Source: Arachidicoccus terrestris (lineage in GTDB: Bacteria; Bacteroidota; Bacteroidia; Chitinophagales; Chitinophagaceae). Taken from it: DNA of 64,000 nucleotides. The stretch spans positions 1,116,001 to 1,180,000 of the forward strand of contig NZ_CP083387.1 in the NCBI RefSeq assembly GCF_020042345.1, given 5' to 3'. The notes under the pieces are model-generated. The model was not told the origin of the DNA. It ran no database searches and was given only the letters and a program-made list of their open reading frames with translations. Of the stretch, positions 34,107-43,166 are shown one piece after another. The stretch's first letter is position 1. Every line of letters starts with the position of its first letter. The translations under genes were made by a program, and so were the position numbers.

Positions 34107-35138
34107 CTAAGAGCGTCGCAACAGTTCGCTGATAACCGCCTGGGCAGCCCAGACCCGGTTACCCGCTTCCTGTGTTACGATACTATGGGCACTATCCAGC
34201 ACCTCATCACTGAGTTCGACATTTCGCCGAACAGGTAAACAATGCATGACTTTCGCCTGGCGTGTCAACTGTAATTTTTCCAGTGACAACATCCAGGAAG
34301 GGTCGTTTTCAAATATCTTTCCGTAATCATTATATGTGCTCCAGTTCTTAACGTAGACAAAATCCGCATCTTTTAACGCCTGATCCTGATCATGTACAAT
34401 ACGGGCACCTTTGGTAAATTCAGGGGCCAGCTCATACTGTTCAGGATGCGCTATAACGAATTCACTCTTTCCCTGCCAGGCGCACATCCACTGAGAAAAA
34501 CTATTAGCCACGCACTGAGGCAATGGTTTTACATGGGGGGCCCAGGTAAGCACTACCTTCGGCTTACGACCCATGAAATCTTCCGGACGATCCCGCATCT
34601 GTTCAGTGATGGTGATCACGTCTGTCAGCGATTGCAGGGGATGTAGTGTCGCACTTTCCAGGCTGATTACCGGCCTGCCGCAATACTTAATAAACTCGCT
34701 TATATAAAGCTCACTATAGTCATCTTCCCTATTGACCAGAGAAGGAAACGTACGTATGCATAAAATATCAAAATAGCTTCCCAGAATAGGCGCTGCATCC
34801 TTTACATGCTCAGAGGTGCTCCCACTCATAATGGCGCCTTCCTCAAATTCTAACTGCCACCCTTCCTTATCCACGTTAAACACGATGGCTTCCATGCCCA
34901 GGTTCCTGGCAGCGATCTGTGTACTCAAACGTGTTCGCAGGCTCGGATTCAAAAATAACAACCCGATGCGTTTTCTATAACCCAACTGAGCATCTTTAAA
35001 AGGATCAGCTTTATATTCAAGCGCCCTTTTCACGAGTGTATCTATATCAGAGACATCCGTTGCTGTCGTAAACTTACCGGTTAACAGAGAGCCGGCTTCT
35101 TTTAAATTGACAGACCCCGCGGGAATTGATTCTTCCAT
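34107..35138 (-). CDS. argF': N-acylornithine carbamoyltransferase (succinyl-type likely)
   Basis: A 343-residue transcarbamylase. Carbamoyl phosphate motif is FLNPSLRTR (residues 63-70 region), late HCLPVRRNVELSDE, and 'LTWAPHVKPLP' in place of the ornithine DxxxSMG loop. These fit the AOTCase/SOTCase branch and not ordinary OTCase. In the loop aligned with X. campestris AOTCase Glu92 this protein has Ser109 (GSTSEH versus GDTEEH). Published swaps at that residue to Pro, Ser, Ala or Val give N-succinylornithine activity, so succinylornithine is the likely substrate (inference). Confidence 0.88.
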   Translation of the reverse strand: MEESIPAGSVNLKEAGSLLTGKFTTATDVSDIDTLVKRALEYKADPFKDAQLGYRKRIGLLFLNPSLRTRLSTQIAARNLGMEAIVFNVDKEGWQLEFEEGAIMSGSTSEHVKDAAPILGSYFDILCIRTFPSLVNREDDYSELYISEFIKYCGRPVISLESATLHPLQSLTDVITITEQMRDRPEDFMGRKPKVVLTWAPHVKPLPQCVANSFSQWMCAWQGKSEFVIAHPEQYELAPEFTKGARIVHDQDQALKDADFVYVKNWSTYNDYGKIFENDPSWMLSLEKLQLTRQAKVMHCLPVRRNVELSDEVLDSAHSIVTQEAGNRVWAAQAVISELLRRS

Positions 35139-35269
35139 TTTTCGAATTAATTAAAGCGATTAATTATTGACCAAAATACAAAAAATAAAAAAATATGTTT
35201 GTGCGCTACAGCCCTATGCTATGTACACAAAAACTATAAAAACAGTGATGTAAAGATACCATTTTACGC

Positions 35270-36427
35270 TTAAGCCTGCGCCTGCGCCTGGCTAAGCAAA
35301 CTTACTTCTTCGGTCAGTATTTCCACAAACTGGTCCAGTTCCCTCCGACTGATCGCCAGCGAAGGCAATAAGCGTATAACACTGGGTTTAGCCGTGCCGG
35401 TAAACACCTTTCTGTCAAAAAGCAGGTTCTTACGAAGGTCTTTTAAATGGCCTTCTGCATCGAAACCGATCATCAAGCCCCTGCCGCGTATATTTTTTAG
35501 ACCGGGAATCCCTGACAATGCCTCCACCAGATACTGTCCATTCTCTTCCGCCTGCCGGATCAGCTGATCCGACTCCATCACTTCCAGTACGGCCAGGGCA
35601 GCGGCACAGGCCAGATGGTTGCCGCCAAAGGTCGTCCCCAACATGCCAAACGAAGCCTTGATTTTCGGCGCAATCAAAATACCACCGATTGGGAAACCAT
35701 TACCCATACCTTTGGCCATAGAATAGATATCTGCATCTACCCCGCTGTAATCATGAGAGAAAAACTTGCCGCTCCTGCCATAACCACATTGTACACTGTC
35801 GGCAATAAAGACAGCACCGTGTTGGTCACAAAGGCTGCGGATCAGTTGTAAAAAAGATTCACTGGCCACCCTGATACCGCCTACACCCTGGATACCTTCA
35901 ACAATAACTGCAGCAATATCCTCTCCATTCTCTTTAAAGTAACCGGCCAGCGCACCTTCATCATTAAAGGGCAGAAAAGCAATGTTTTCTGTTTCATTAA
36001 CCGGAGCGACAATTGCGGGGTTATCGGTAGCAGCTACTGCCAGCGACGTCCTTCCATGGAAGCTCCCTTTAAAAGCAACGATCTTCTTTCTGCCTGTATG
36101 AAAGGATGCCAGTTTCAGGGCGTTCTCATTGGCCTCCGCCCCACTGTTACATAAGAAAAGCTGATAATCTTTTTTACCGCTAAGCAGGCAGAGCTTATCG
36201 GCCAATTGCTGCTGCAAAGGGATCTGAACGGAATTCGAGTAAAATGCAATCTGATGCAGCTGATCTTCAATACGCTTTACCCAATGCGGGTGCGTATGCC
36301 CGATTGAAATAACGGCATGACCACCATACATATCTAAATAGGCCTGGTCCTGATCATCCCAGACGGTTGACCCCAGGGCCTTAGTAATGGTAATGTCATA
36401 GAGAGGGTATACGGGAAACAGAGACAT
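35270..36427 (-). CDS. argD: N-acylornithine aminotransferase
   Basis: A 385-residue PLP-dependent class III aminotransferase. Visible motifs are 'LFLCNSGAEANENALKLA' (phosphate-binding), 'AFKGSFHGRTSLAVAAT', 'AAVIVEGIQGVGGIRVA', 'VFIADSVQCGYGRSGKF', and 'YSMAKGMGNGFPIGG' with the PLP Lys. It lacks the usual Glu in the D-E-x-Q position (ADSVQ instead of ADEVQ). The C-terminus ends in an Ala/Gln repeat, AQAQA. It makes N-acylornithine from N-acylglutamate semialdehyde. Operon member, 38 bases from argC. Confidence 0.93.
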   Translation of the reverse strand: MSLFPVYPLYDITITKALGSTVWDDQDQAYLDMYGGHAVISIGHTHPHWVKRIEDQLHQIAFYSNSVQIPLQQQLADKLCLLSGKKDYQLFLCNSGAEANENALKLASFHTGRKKIVAFKGSFHGRTSLAVAATDNPAIVAPVNETENIAFLPFNDEGALAGYFKENGEDIAAVIVEGIQGVGGIRVASESFLQLIRSLCDQHGAVFIADSVQCGYGRSGKFFSHDYSGVDADIYSMAKGMGNGFPIGGILIAPKIKASFGMLGTTFGGNHLACAAALAVLEVMESDQLIRQAEENGQYLVEALSGIPGLKNIRGRGLMIGFDAEGHLKDLRKNLLFDRKVFTGTAKPSVIRLLPSLAISRRELDQFVEILTEEVSLLSQAQAQA

Positions 36428-36465
36428 AATTTTTTGATTTTATCCGCTTATTTTAATAAGCGGGA

Positions 36466-37458
36466 TTAAAAATAATTGGCTTTTAAACCGAGCCCGGTAG
36501 ATTCATCCAGACCGAACATCAGGTTCATATTCTGAACAGCCTGCCCCGAGGCTCCTTTCACGAGATTATCCGTCGCCGAATGGACCACCAGTTTGGATCC
36601 GACTTTTTCCAGATAGATCACACAGAGATTGGTATTGACGACCTGTTTTAGGAAGATTGGCTGTTCGCTGACAAAAGTAAAACGGGCATCTTTATAGAAA
36701 TCCTGGTAAAGCTGAACCAGTTCAGACAATTCCTTCTCACAAGTGATCGTAGAACTGACGAATATCCCTCTGGGGAAATCTCCTCGCCAGGGCACAAAAT
36801 TGATCACTTCTTTATTCTCTGCCCAGGTAGGCAAATCAGGCTGCAATTGATGCAAAGACTGCTGGATCTCATCCAGATGCTGATGAGTCAATGTTTTATA
36901 CGCCTGGATATTATTCGCCCGCCAGCTAAAATGTGAAGTTGGGGAAAAGGACTGACCGGCACCGGTAGAACCGGTAATGCCCGTCGTATAGACTTCGCTT
37001 AATAATCCGGCTTTCGCCAGGGGTAATAAACCCAGTTGGATACAAGTGGCGAAACAGCCCGGATTGGCAACGTCCTTTGCTTTTTTAATGTCTTCTCTGT
37101 TGATCTCGGAAAGGCCGTATACAAAATCCCGGCCCTTGAACTGTTTATCTTTAATCAACCTGAAATCATTGGCCAGGTCAATGATCCGAATGGAGGGATC
37201 TATGTCATTTTCTTCCAGAAACTTCTTAGAGTTGCCATGTCCCAGGCAAAGGAACAATACATCTACGTCGCTGGATAGTTCTTTTGTGAAAACCAGTTCC
37301 GGATGACCGATCAGATCCTGATGTACCTTGGAAACAGGGTTGCCTCCGTTGCTGTTGCTATGCATAAAAGTCAGCTCCACTTCAGGATGTGTGATTAACA
37401 ATCTGATTAACTCTCCTCCGGTATATCCGGCTGCTCCAATAATGCCAACTTTTATCAT
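36466..37458 (-). CDS. argC: N-acylglutamyl-phosphate reductase
   Basis: A 330-residue NADP-dependent reductase. The Rossmann start is 'KVGIIGAAGYTGGELIRLL', the catalytic Cys is in 'VANPGCFATCIQLGLLPL', and 'GITGSTGAGQSFSPTSHFSWR' and 'FVPWRGDFPRGIFVS' are family segments. It acts between ArgB and ArgD. Confidence 0.95.
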   Translation of the reverse strand: MIKVGIIGAAGYTGGELIRLLITHPEVELTFMHSNSNGGNPVSKVHQDLIGHPELVFTKELSSDVDVLFLCLGHGNSKKFLEENDIDPSIRIIDLANDFRLIKDKQFKGRDFVYGLSEINREDIKKAKDVANPGCFATCIQLGLLPLAKAGLLSEVYTTGITGSTGAGQSFSPTSHFSWRANNIQAYKTLTHQHLDEIQQSLHQLQPDLPTWAENKEVINFVPWRGDFPRGIFVSSTITCEKELSELVQLYQDFYKDARFTFVSEQPIFLKQVVNTNLCVIYLEKVGSKLVVHSATDNLVKGASGQAVQNMNLMFGLDESTGLGLKANYF

Positions 37459-37510
37459 ATTAACTCCTTTCTTTTATGCTATTGTACGGTTCTGATTAAA
37501 ATCTTTTCGT

Positions 37511-38710
37511 CTATTTATCTTGCTGCGCTTCTTTAACGGATTCGTAAATGGCTACCTGGTTACCAAAGATCTTGCTGAACCCTCTGACATCCTCACCGGT
37601 CCAGCCACTGTTCATCTCACCGTATTTACCAAACTTGGCGCTCATCAGGTCATAAGGTGATTCAATACCCAGCACCTGAAACCGGTATGGATAAAGCTGA
37701 ATAAATACGTCACCGGTGACATGTTGCTGTGCGCTGGTCATCATGGCCTCCATGTCACGCATAACGGGATCCAGGATCTGGCCTTCATGCAGCCAGTTAC
37801 CATAAAAAGCAGCGATCTGATCCTTCCAGCTCAGCTGCCATTTGGTAAGGACATGTTTTTCCAGGCTATGGTGCGCCTTGATAATAATAACCGGCGCAGC
37901 CGCTTCAAAGCCTACCCGGCCTTTAATACCAATGATCGTATCGCCTACATGGATATCACGGCCGATGCCAAACGGCCCCGCGATCTGTTGCAGATACTGA
38001 ATGGCTTTGGTTGGGTGATCAAACTTTTTATCGTTCACCGCCCTCAGCTCCCCTTTTTCGAAACTGAGCTTCAGCGCTTCAGTTTCGGTTTTGGTCACCT
38101 GTGTCGGCCAGGCTTCATCCGGTAAAAATCCATTACTGGATAAAGTTTCCTTTCCGCCGACACTCGTACCCCAGAGACCTTTATTAATAGAGTAAGCGGC
38201 TTTTTCAAAGTTCATATCTACTCCTTTTTCCTTCAGGTAGCTGATCTCTTCCTCACGGCTGAGCTTCAAATCACGGATCGGCGTAATGATCTCGATACCC
38301 GGCGTCACTGTGTTAAGGATCATATCAAAACGTACCTGATCATTTCCGGCACCAGTGCTGCCATGAGCAACAGCGTCCGCACCCAGTTTTTTAGCGTGCT
38401 CTGCCATATGCAGGGCCTGAACCAGCCTTTCAGCACTGACACTTAAAGGATAAGTATTATTCTTTAACACATTACCGAATATCAGGTATTTGACGATTCT
38501 GTCATAATAATTTTCAATGGCATTTACTGAAGTGTGCGTTTTGACGCCCAGCTTATAGGCATGAGCTTCAATATTTTTCAATTCCTCTTCAGAGAATCCG
38601 CCGGTATTGACAATAATAGAATGGATCTCATAGCCTTTGTCCTGAAAATGCTTCACACAAAAGGTGGTATCTAGTCCACCGCTAAATCCGAGTACGATTG
38701 ATTTGGCCAT
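37511..38710 (-). CDS. argG: Argininosuccinate synthase
   Basis: A 399-residue ATP pyrophosphatase enzyme joining citrulline and aspartate. The PP-loop is in 'IVLGFSGGLDTTFCVKHF' at the N-terminus, with 'AHGSTGAGNDQVRFD' in the middle and 'HPTKAIQYLQQIAGPFGIGRD' later. It belongs to the branch used by Bacteroidota. It follows the GNAT gene by 80 bases in the same direction. Confidence 0.95.
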   Translation of the reverse strand: MAKSIVLGFSGGLDTTFCVKHFQDKGYEIHSIIVNTGGFSEEELKNIEAHAYKLGVKTHTSVNAIENYYDRIVKYLIFGNVLKNNTYPLSVSAERLVQALHMAEHAKKLGADAVAHGSTGAGNDQVRFDMILNTVTPGIEIITPIRDLKLSREEEISYLKEKGVDMNFEKAAYSINKGLWGTSVGGKETLSSNGFLPDEAWPTQVTKTETEALKLSFEKGELRAVNDKKFDHPTKAIQYLQQIAGPFGIGRDIHVGDTIIGIKGRVGFEAAAPVIIIKAHHSLEKHVLTKWQLSWKDQIAAFYGNWLHEGQILDPVMRDMEAMMTSAQQHVTGDVFIQLYPYRFQVLGIESPYDLMSAKFGKYGEMNSGWTGEDVRGFSKIFGNQVAIYESVKEAQQDK

Positions 38711-38790
38711 TGTTTTCTATTTCTTTTTGTTTTGCCCTTCCCGGCTGCCTTATGATATTTTTTTAGTAAGCCTGAAAGTGGTCATATAAG

Positions 38791-39546
38791 TTATAATCCG
38801 ATCTTTTCAAAAAATCCCATAAAGGGCTTATTATGCGGCTGTACAGCCTGAGTCTTCTTGGCAGAATTGTCTTTCTTACGAAAGGCCTGCAAAAATTTAT
38901 GCTGTTTGAGGCGCAGCAGCCTTTCATATATCTTTGACTTTTCTTTAAAGTGCTCCTGTGTCTCCTCGGGCTGATAATGGTCTTTCGGATCAAACAGCAT
39001 CGCCGTGCACATACAATTCTTACGGTCTTTGCTCATCAGAATGTCATAGTTGACGCAGCTTTTACAACCGGCCCAGAACGCCTCATCATCGGTCAATTCA
39101 CTGTAAGTAACAGGTTCATATCCCAGATCAGAGTTGATCTTCATGACAGCCAGCCCTGTCGTAAGGCCAAATATCTTGGCGTCCGGATATTTTTTTCTGG
39201 ACAACGCAAAGGTATTCTCTTTGATTCTTTTAGCGACACCACTCTTTCTAAAGTCCGGAGAAACGATCAGGCCGCTATTGGCGACAAACTTGCCGTGGCT
39301 CCATTCCTCAATGTAACAGAACCCTACCCACTGACCACTAACAGTCAGTGCAATAATAGCCTTGCCTTCCAGCATTTTACCGGCAACATATTCCGGTGAA
39401 CGTTTGGCAATACCGGTTCCGCGAACCTGGGCAGATGAGGCCATCTCATCTACAATCTCCTGGGCGTAGTGCGTGTCACCTTCACAGGCTACACGAACTA
39501 CAATATCATTATTGTTGTTGTTATTTTTCACGATTGATAGATACAC
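38791..39546 (-). CDS. GNAT acyltransferase at the head of the arg operon
   Basis: A 251-residue GNAT protein. Residues about 15-150 form the acyl-CoA domain; the pyrophosphate loop region is 'GLIVSPDFRKSGVAKRIKE'. The N-terminus has a run of six Asn (N9-N14) encoded by AAT/AAC repeats. A Cys group follows the domain (CKSC...CMC), and the C-terminus is basic. As the first gene before argG-C-D-F'-B-E it is a good candidate for the missing acylglutamate synthase of the pathway (N-acetyl- or N-succinylglutamate formation). No ArgA or ArgJ is otherwise visible. Confidence 0.75.
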   Translation of the reverse strand: MYLSIVKNNNNNNDIVVRVACEGDTHYAQEIVDEMASSAQVRGTGIAKRSPEYVAGKMLEGKAIIALTVSGQWVGFCYIEEWSHGKFVANSGLIVSPDFRKSGVAKRIKENTFALSRKKYPDAKIFGLTTGLAVMKINSDLGYEPVTYSELTDDEAFWAGCKSCVNYDILMSKDRKNCMCTAMLFDPKDHYQPEETQEHFKEKSKIYERLLRLKQHKFLQAFRKKDNSAKKTQAVQPHNKPFMGFFEKIGL

Positions 39547-39799
39547 TAATGGTATAACAATTAAACTCCACCGCCCTAAAAGGCGAAGTTTGTGGGTTTC
39601 AAAGTAAGGCTCTATATAGGGATATAGAAATTAAAGCCTCGGTCGTCGGCTTACAGGAAAAAATGAGCGGGGTGCATTAACAATAGAAATCTTCGCACAC
39701 ATAAAGACGATATGTGTGTCCGTCAGATTGTAGTATTTGTGATAATTTTTCAACTTATCTTAAAGATGAAATGTGAATCAAAATTGTTAATTTGCTTTA
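39547..39799 (-). promoter_or_regulatory. Structured leader of the arg operon
   Basis: The putative mRNA leader of about 250 bases contains successive hairpins: CACACATA/TATGTGTG (39696-39703 and 39711-39718), AAGCC/GGCTT (39634-39638 and 39648-39652), TCTATAT/ATATAGA (39611-39617 and 39622-39628) and a short CGCC/GGCG (39572-39575 and 39582-39585). No leader peptide rich in Arg is obvious. It could be an attenuator or protein-binding leader controlling arginine synthesis. Confidence 0.45.
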
Positions 39800-39805
39800 G
39801 CGCAG

Positions 39806-39834
39806 TAAAGGTACACTACATATATGGACTACAA
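39806..39834 (-). promoter_or_regulatory. Probable promoter of the arg operon
   Basis: On the minus strand, TTG (39834-39832) is followed after 18 bases by TACCTTTA (39813-39806), one mismatch from TAnnTTTG. It lies about 260 bases upstream of the GNAT start. Confidence 0.5.
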
Positions 39835-39939
39835 ACATTTTTGCCAAAAAATTTATGGATTTTTGGCATTAGAGGTAAAATTTAGGTAAAAACAGAGCTA
39901 TTACTAATGTTTGTTCGGCGAATTTCGTCCGATTATAGG

Positions 39940-40344
39940 TCAGAGATTGCCACTGAAGGTATATTTAAGATCTACCTTCCAGCCTTGATCGGTCTTGACA
40001 GACTTTAGTTTCCGGGTAATTTTATCGTAAGAGTTCTCATATGTAATAATCTCTTCTGTGGCGGAGACCACCTCATCATTTTTAATAATGATATTGGCGG
40101 TCCGGTATTCTATCCGCTGATCACTGTTGTTGTGATAATAGGCGTCTTTCAAATGGCCCAGTTGAGCCGTATTGACAGAATCGGTTATTATATAATTAGC
40201 CGCCTGTTTAAAATCTCCCTTCAGGCATCCGCCCAGAAACTGTTGCGCGGCTACCAGTGCATTATCTGCGGGAGCAAACTGCTGGTCCGAAGAACAGGAA
40301 CTAAACATAGCAAAAAGCAGTGCTAAGCAGACAGCATATTTCAT
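39940..40344 (-). CDS. Small lipoprotein, DUF4878-like
   Basis: A 134-residue lipoprotein with signal peptide and lipobox MFSSC (Cys at residue 17). The rest has an NTF2-like layout: 'AQQFLGGCLKGDFKQAANYI' followed by strands ending 'VDLKYTFSGNL', as in DUF4878 proteins of Bacteroidota. Function unknown; envelope-located. It is divergent from queG. Confidence 0.78.
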   Translation of the reverse strand: MKYAVCLALLFAMFSSCSSDQQFAPADNALVAAQQFLGGCLKGDFKQAANYIITDSVNTAQLGHLKDAYYHNNSDQRIEYRTANIIIKNDEVVSATEEIITYENSYDKITRKLKSVKTDQGWKVDLKYTFSGNL

Positions 40345-40394
40345 GACGATCTATTATGTGTTTAACTATAAATGGAATTCAGCAGAGGCTTTCT

Positions 40395-40402
40395 TAATTT
40401 TG
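40395..40402 (+). promoter_or_regulatory. Bacteroidota -7 box for queG
   Basis: TAATTTTG matches TAnnTTTG and lies 69 bases before the TTG start at 40471. Confidence 0.45.
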
Positions 40403-40470
40403 CACTCTGATCAACAGGAATCAAAAGTACCTACTTTGCGGACATTATTATCTAAAAGACCCCTTAATAT

Positions 40471-41409
40471 TTGATTTTGGATCTCGAGACCAGAACCCAT
40501 ATTATTAAATCCACTGCTGCAGCACTTGGCTTTGAGCACTGCGGGATCGCGAAGGCGACTCCGCTCAATGAAGATGCGCGAAGGCTTGAAGCGTGGCTGA
40601 ATAAAGGGATGCATGGCAATATGCAATATATGGAAAACTATTTTGAGTTACGCACAGATCCCACTAAACTCGTACCCGGGGCCAAATCTGTCATTACCTT
40701 ACTCAAAAACTATTATCCCGAAAAAAAACAAAAAGAAAATGCCCCCAAGGTCTCTAAATATGCCTATGGAAATGATTATCACGAGATTATCCGTGCCAGG
40801 CTCAATGCGTTCCTGCGTCAGTTGAAAGAGCAGATCGGAGACGTTAACGGACGGGGCTTTGTGGACAGTGCTCCGGTGCTCGAACGCACCTGGGCCAGCA
40901 AAAGCGGACTGGGCTGGGTCGGCAAAAATGGCATGTTGATCAATAAAGGATCAGGGTCTTTTTATTTTATTGCATCGCTGATCATTGACTGGGAACTGAT
41001 ATATGATACGCCCATGGCTAAGGATTTCTGTGGCAGCTGCACCAGATGCATCGATGCTTGCCCTACGGAGGCCATCCTGCCGGACAAAGTCATCCAGGGT
41101 AATAAATGCATCAGCTACTTTACTATTGAGCTCAAGGATTTACTGTTACCGGGCGAGCTCAAGTCTTCCTTTCAGGACTGGGCCTTCGGCTGCGATATCT
41201 GCCAGGATGTTTGCCCCTGGAACCGGTTTAGTAAACCGCACCATGATGCCGCTTTTACCCCCATCGCAGAAATCCTGGACTTTACCACGGAACAGTGGCT
41301 GGACCTTACAGAAGACGCTTTCAGAAAGATCTTTCGCCAATCTCCCCTCAAGCGCTCCAAGTATCAGGGGATTATGCGAAACCTGAAGTTTATTTCGACC
41401 GAAAGCTGA
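40471..41409 (+). CDS. queG: Epoxyqueuosine reductase
   Basis: A 312-residue enzyme that makes queuosine from epoxyqueuosine in tRNA, using cobalamin and two 4Fe-4S clusters. Cluster motifs are CGSCTRCIDACP (about residue 188) and CDICQDVCPWN (about residue 244). The catalytic-region segment 'VDSAPVLERTWASKSGLGWVGKNG' is typical, with Asp in VDSAPV. It starts at TTG 40471; no ATG occurs before residue 47, well inside the domain. It lacks the C-terminal HEAT repeats of longer QueG forms, as in other Bacteroidota. Confidence 0.9.
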   Translation: MILDLETRTHIIKSTAAALGFEHCGIAKATPLNEDARRLEAWLNKGMHGNMQYMENYFELRTDPTKLVPGAKSVITLLKNYYPEKKQKENAPKVSKYAYGNDYHEIIRARLNAFLRQLKEQIGDVNGRGFVDSAPVLERTWASKSGLGWVGKNGMLINKGSGSFYFIASLIIDWELIYDTPMAKDFCGSCTRCIDACPTEAILPDKVIQGNKCISYFTIELKDLLLPGELKSSFQDWAFGCDICQDVCPWNRFSKPHHDAAFTPIAEILDFTTEQWLDLTEDAFRKIFRQSPLKRSKYQGIMRNLKFISTES

Positions 41410-41547
41410 CAAAAGACAAAAAAGCATATCTTAGCTCTATGGGCGTGGAAGGCGTTTTAATAGGCGAAGTGATTGTACGCCACCTATCCCATATGACGGT
41501 TTGTTGGCATTTCTATCGTTCAGACACGTAATCTTAACTTAGTCTCT

Positions 41548-42702
41548 ATGGAAAAAAAGCGGTATTATTCTTTGGACGTTTTCCGGGGAATGACGGTGGC
41601 ATTAATGATCATGGTCAATAACCCGGGTTCCTGGTCGCATATCTATGCACCGCTTGACCATGCCACATGGGCGGGTTGCACACCTACCGATCTGGTGTTT
41701 CCCTTTTTCCTGTTTGTGGTAGGCAACGCCATGGCCTTTGTGGTTCCACGACTAAAAGAAGCGGGTGACAGGGCGTTTTTGAGTAAGGTGATCCGCCGGA
41801 GCCTGTTGATCTTCGCCATCGGACTCTTTTTGAACTGGTTTCCCTTTGTCAAATGGGACAATAATGCGCTGGTATTTAAAGCCTGGGAAAACATCCGGAT
41901 ATTCGGCGTATTGCAACGCATTGCCGTAGCCTATCTTTTTGCTTCGCTGATCGTCTACTACTGCCGTCCTAAGACAGCGATCATCATCGGTGTTATTATC
42001 CTTATCGGGTATTGGTGGCTTTGTTATGCACTGGGTACGCCCGGTGATGCATACAGCTTACAGGGGTGGTTCGGCACCCAGCGGGTAGATATCCCTGTCC
42101 TGGGGGCTAATCATCTGTATCACGGCGAAGGAGTGGCTTTTGATCCGGAAGGCATTGCCAGCTCCGCCGCACCGGTGGTACAGGTTATTATCGGTTATCT
42201 GACGGGCCACTACATCCGGCTTAAAGGCAAGAGCTATGAAATGGTGACGCATTTATTTGTAGCAGGGGCTCTTTTACTGTTTATAGGGGCATTCTGGGGG
42301 CAGTTCTTTATCATCAGTAAGAAGATCTGGACCAGTACTTTTGTATTGTTCACATCCGGATGGGCTTTGATCATCCTGGCTGTTGTCATTTATTTTATCG
42401 AACTCAGAGAAAAGCGCACCTGGTTGGATAGGTTCTTTAATGTGTTTGGCAAGAATCCGCTCTTTATTTTTGTCTTGAGCGGGTTATTACCGCGTATTTT
42501 ATGGTTGATCCGCATACCGGCTGGCACGGAAAACGGACAGCCCGTATATACGAATCCGCTCGGGTGGTTCTATGACCATATCTGTAAGCCCGTTTTTTCC
42601 AACGAAAATAACAGTTCCCTGCTCTATGCATTTTGTTTCATTATTTTTATGTGGGTGATTGTTTACTTTATGGACAAGAAAAAGATCTATGTAAAAGTCT
42701 AG
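41548..42702 (+). CDS. DUF5009/HGSNAT-like membrane acyltransferase
   Basis: A 384-residue membrane protein with about 10 helices. The N-terminus 'RYYSLDVFRGMTVALMIMVNN' and then 'TPTDLVFPFFLFVVGNAMAF' is the hallmark of the NagX / heparan-glucosaminide acetyltransferase-like family, with a conserved D-x-F-R-G and a polar D in a helix. In Bacteroidota these proteins often accompany amino-sugar use. The substrate is unknown here. The stop at 42700-42702 is followed by a long non-coding gap. Confidence 0.85.
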   Translation: MEKKRYYSLDVFRGMTVALMIMVNNPGSWSHIYAPLDHATWAGCTPTDLVFPFFLFVVGNAMAFVVPRLKEAGDRAFLSKVIRRSLLIFAIGLFLNWFPFVKWDNNALVFKAWENIRIFGVLQRIAVAYLFASLIVYYCRPKTAIIIGVIILIGYWWLCYALGTPGDAYSLQGWFGTQRVDIPVLGANHLYHGEGVAFDPEGIASSAAPVVQVIIGYLTGHYIRLKGKSYEMVTHLFVAGALLLFIGAFWGQFFIISKKIWTSTFVLFTSGWALIILAVVIYFIELREKRTWLDRFFNVFGKNPLFIFVLSGLLPRILWLIRIPAGTENGQPVYTNPLGWFYDHICKPVFSNENNSSLLYAFCFIIFMWVIVYFMDKKKIYVKV

Positions 42703-43166
42703 ATTATCGTGTTACGGTCATTCCTAATAGGTTTGGGGTTCCTTGCTGTAGGTAAATTTTAACAACAAACATACGCATTACAAATCAAATCTAGAGGACG
42801 CTGGGTAGGAGACGTTTTCTTCATACGCACGCAGCCACCTGGTCAATATACCCGGCGGACTTGCAAAATGATGTAATTTGAAAGTTTCACTTTCAAATTA
42901 CATCTATATATTTATAATGCTCAATATGCGTAAAAACCGTAGCGGCCCACTGTAAGGAGATTTCTGTTCTTTAATTTATTTTACTGTCCCATACCGCGAG
43001 GAATCATTCCTTAGGCATTTATAGAAAAAAAAGGCATTAAGTCAATTTTTTCCCGAAAAAACCTTAAATTTAGCTTACAAATAATCGTTAACAGTATAAT
43101 GACCAAAAGCACTCATTTGTAACCTCCGGAAGCCGTATCCCCTAAACCATTTAAATAGACACACAT
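42703..43166. other. 464-base non-coding gap containing a 16-bp palindrome
   Basis: No convincing frame on either strand. The only clear structure is the hairpin at 42870-42904 (separate entry). The right 200 bases are AT-rich and presumably hold the promoter of the CBS gene, though no exact TAnnTTTG was found. Confidence 0.5.
42870..42904. repeat. Perfect 16-bp inverted repeat with 3-base loop
   Basis: Arms 42870-42885 and 42889-42904 are exact reverse complements (GATGTAATTTGAAAGT and its complement) separated by TTC. The stem is mostly A/T and has no T-run, so it is not a typical terminator. It may be a transcript-end structure, a protein-binding site or the relic of a small inverted-repeat element. 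Confidence 0.8.

Noticed and set aside
39490-39530. Phase-variable repeat in the GNAT N-terminus
   Set aside because: The AAT/AAC run is a trinucleotide repeat, so length change would alter Asn number but not the reading frame.
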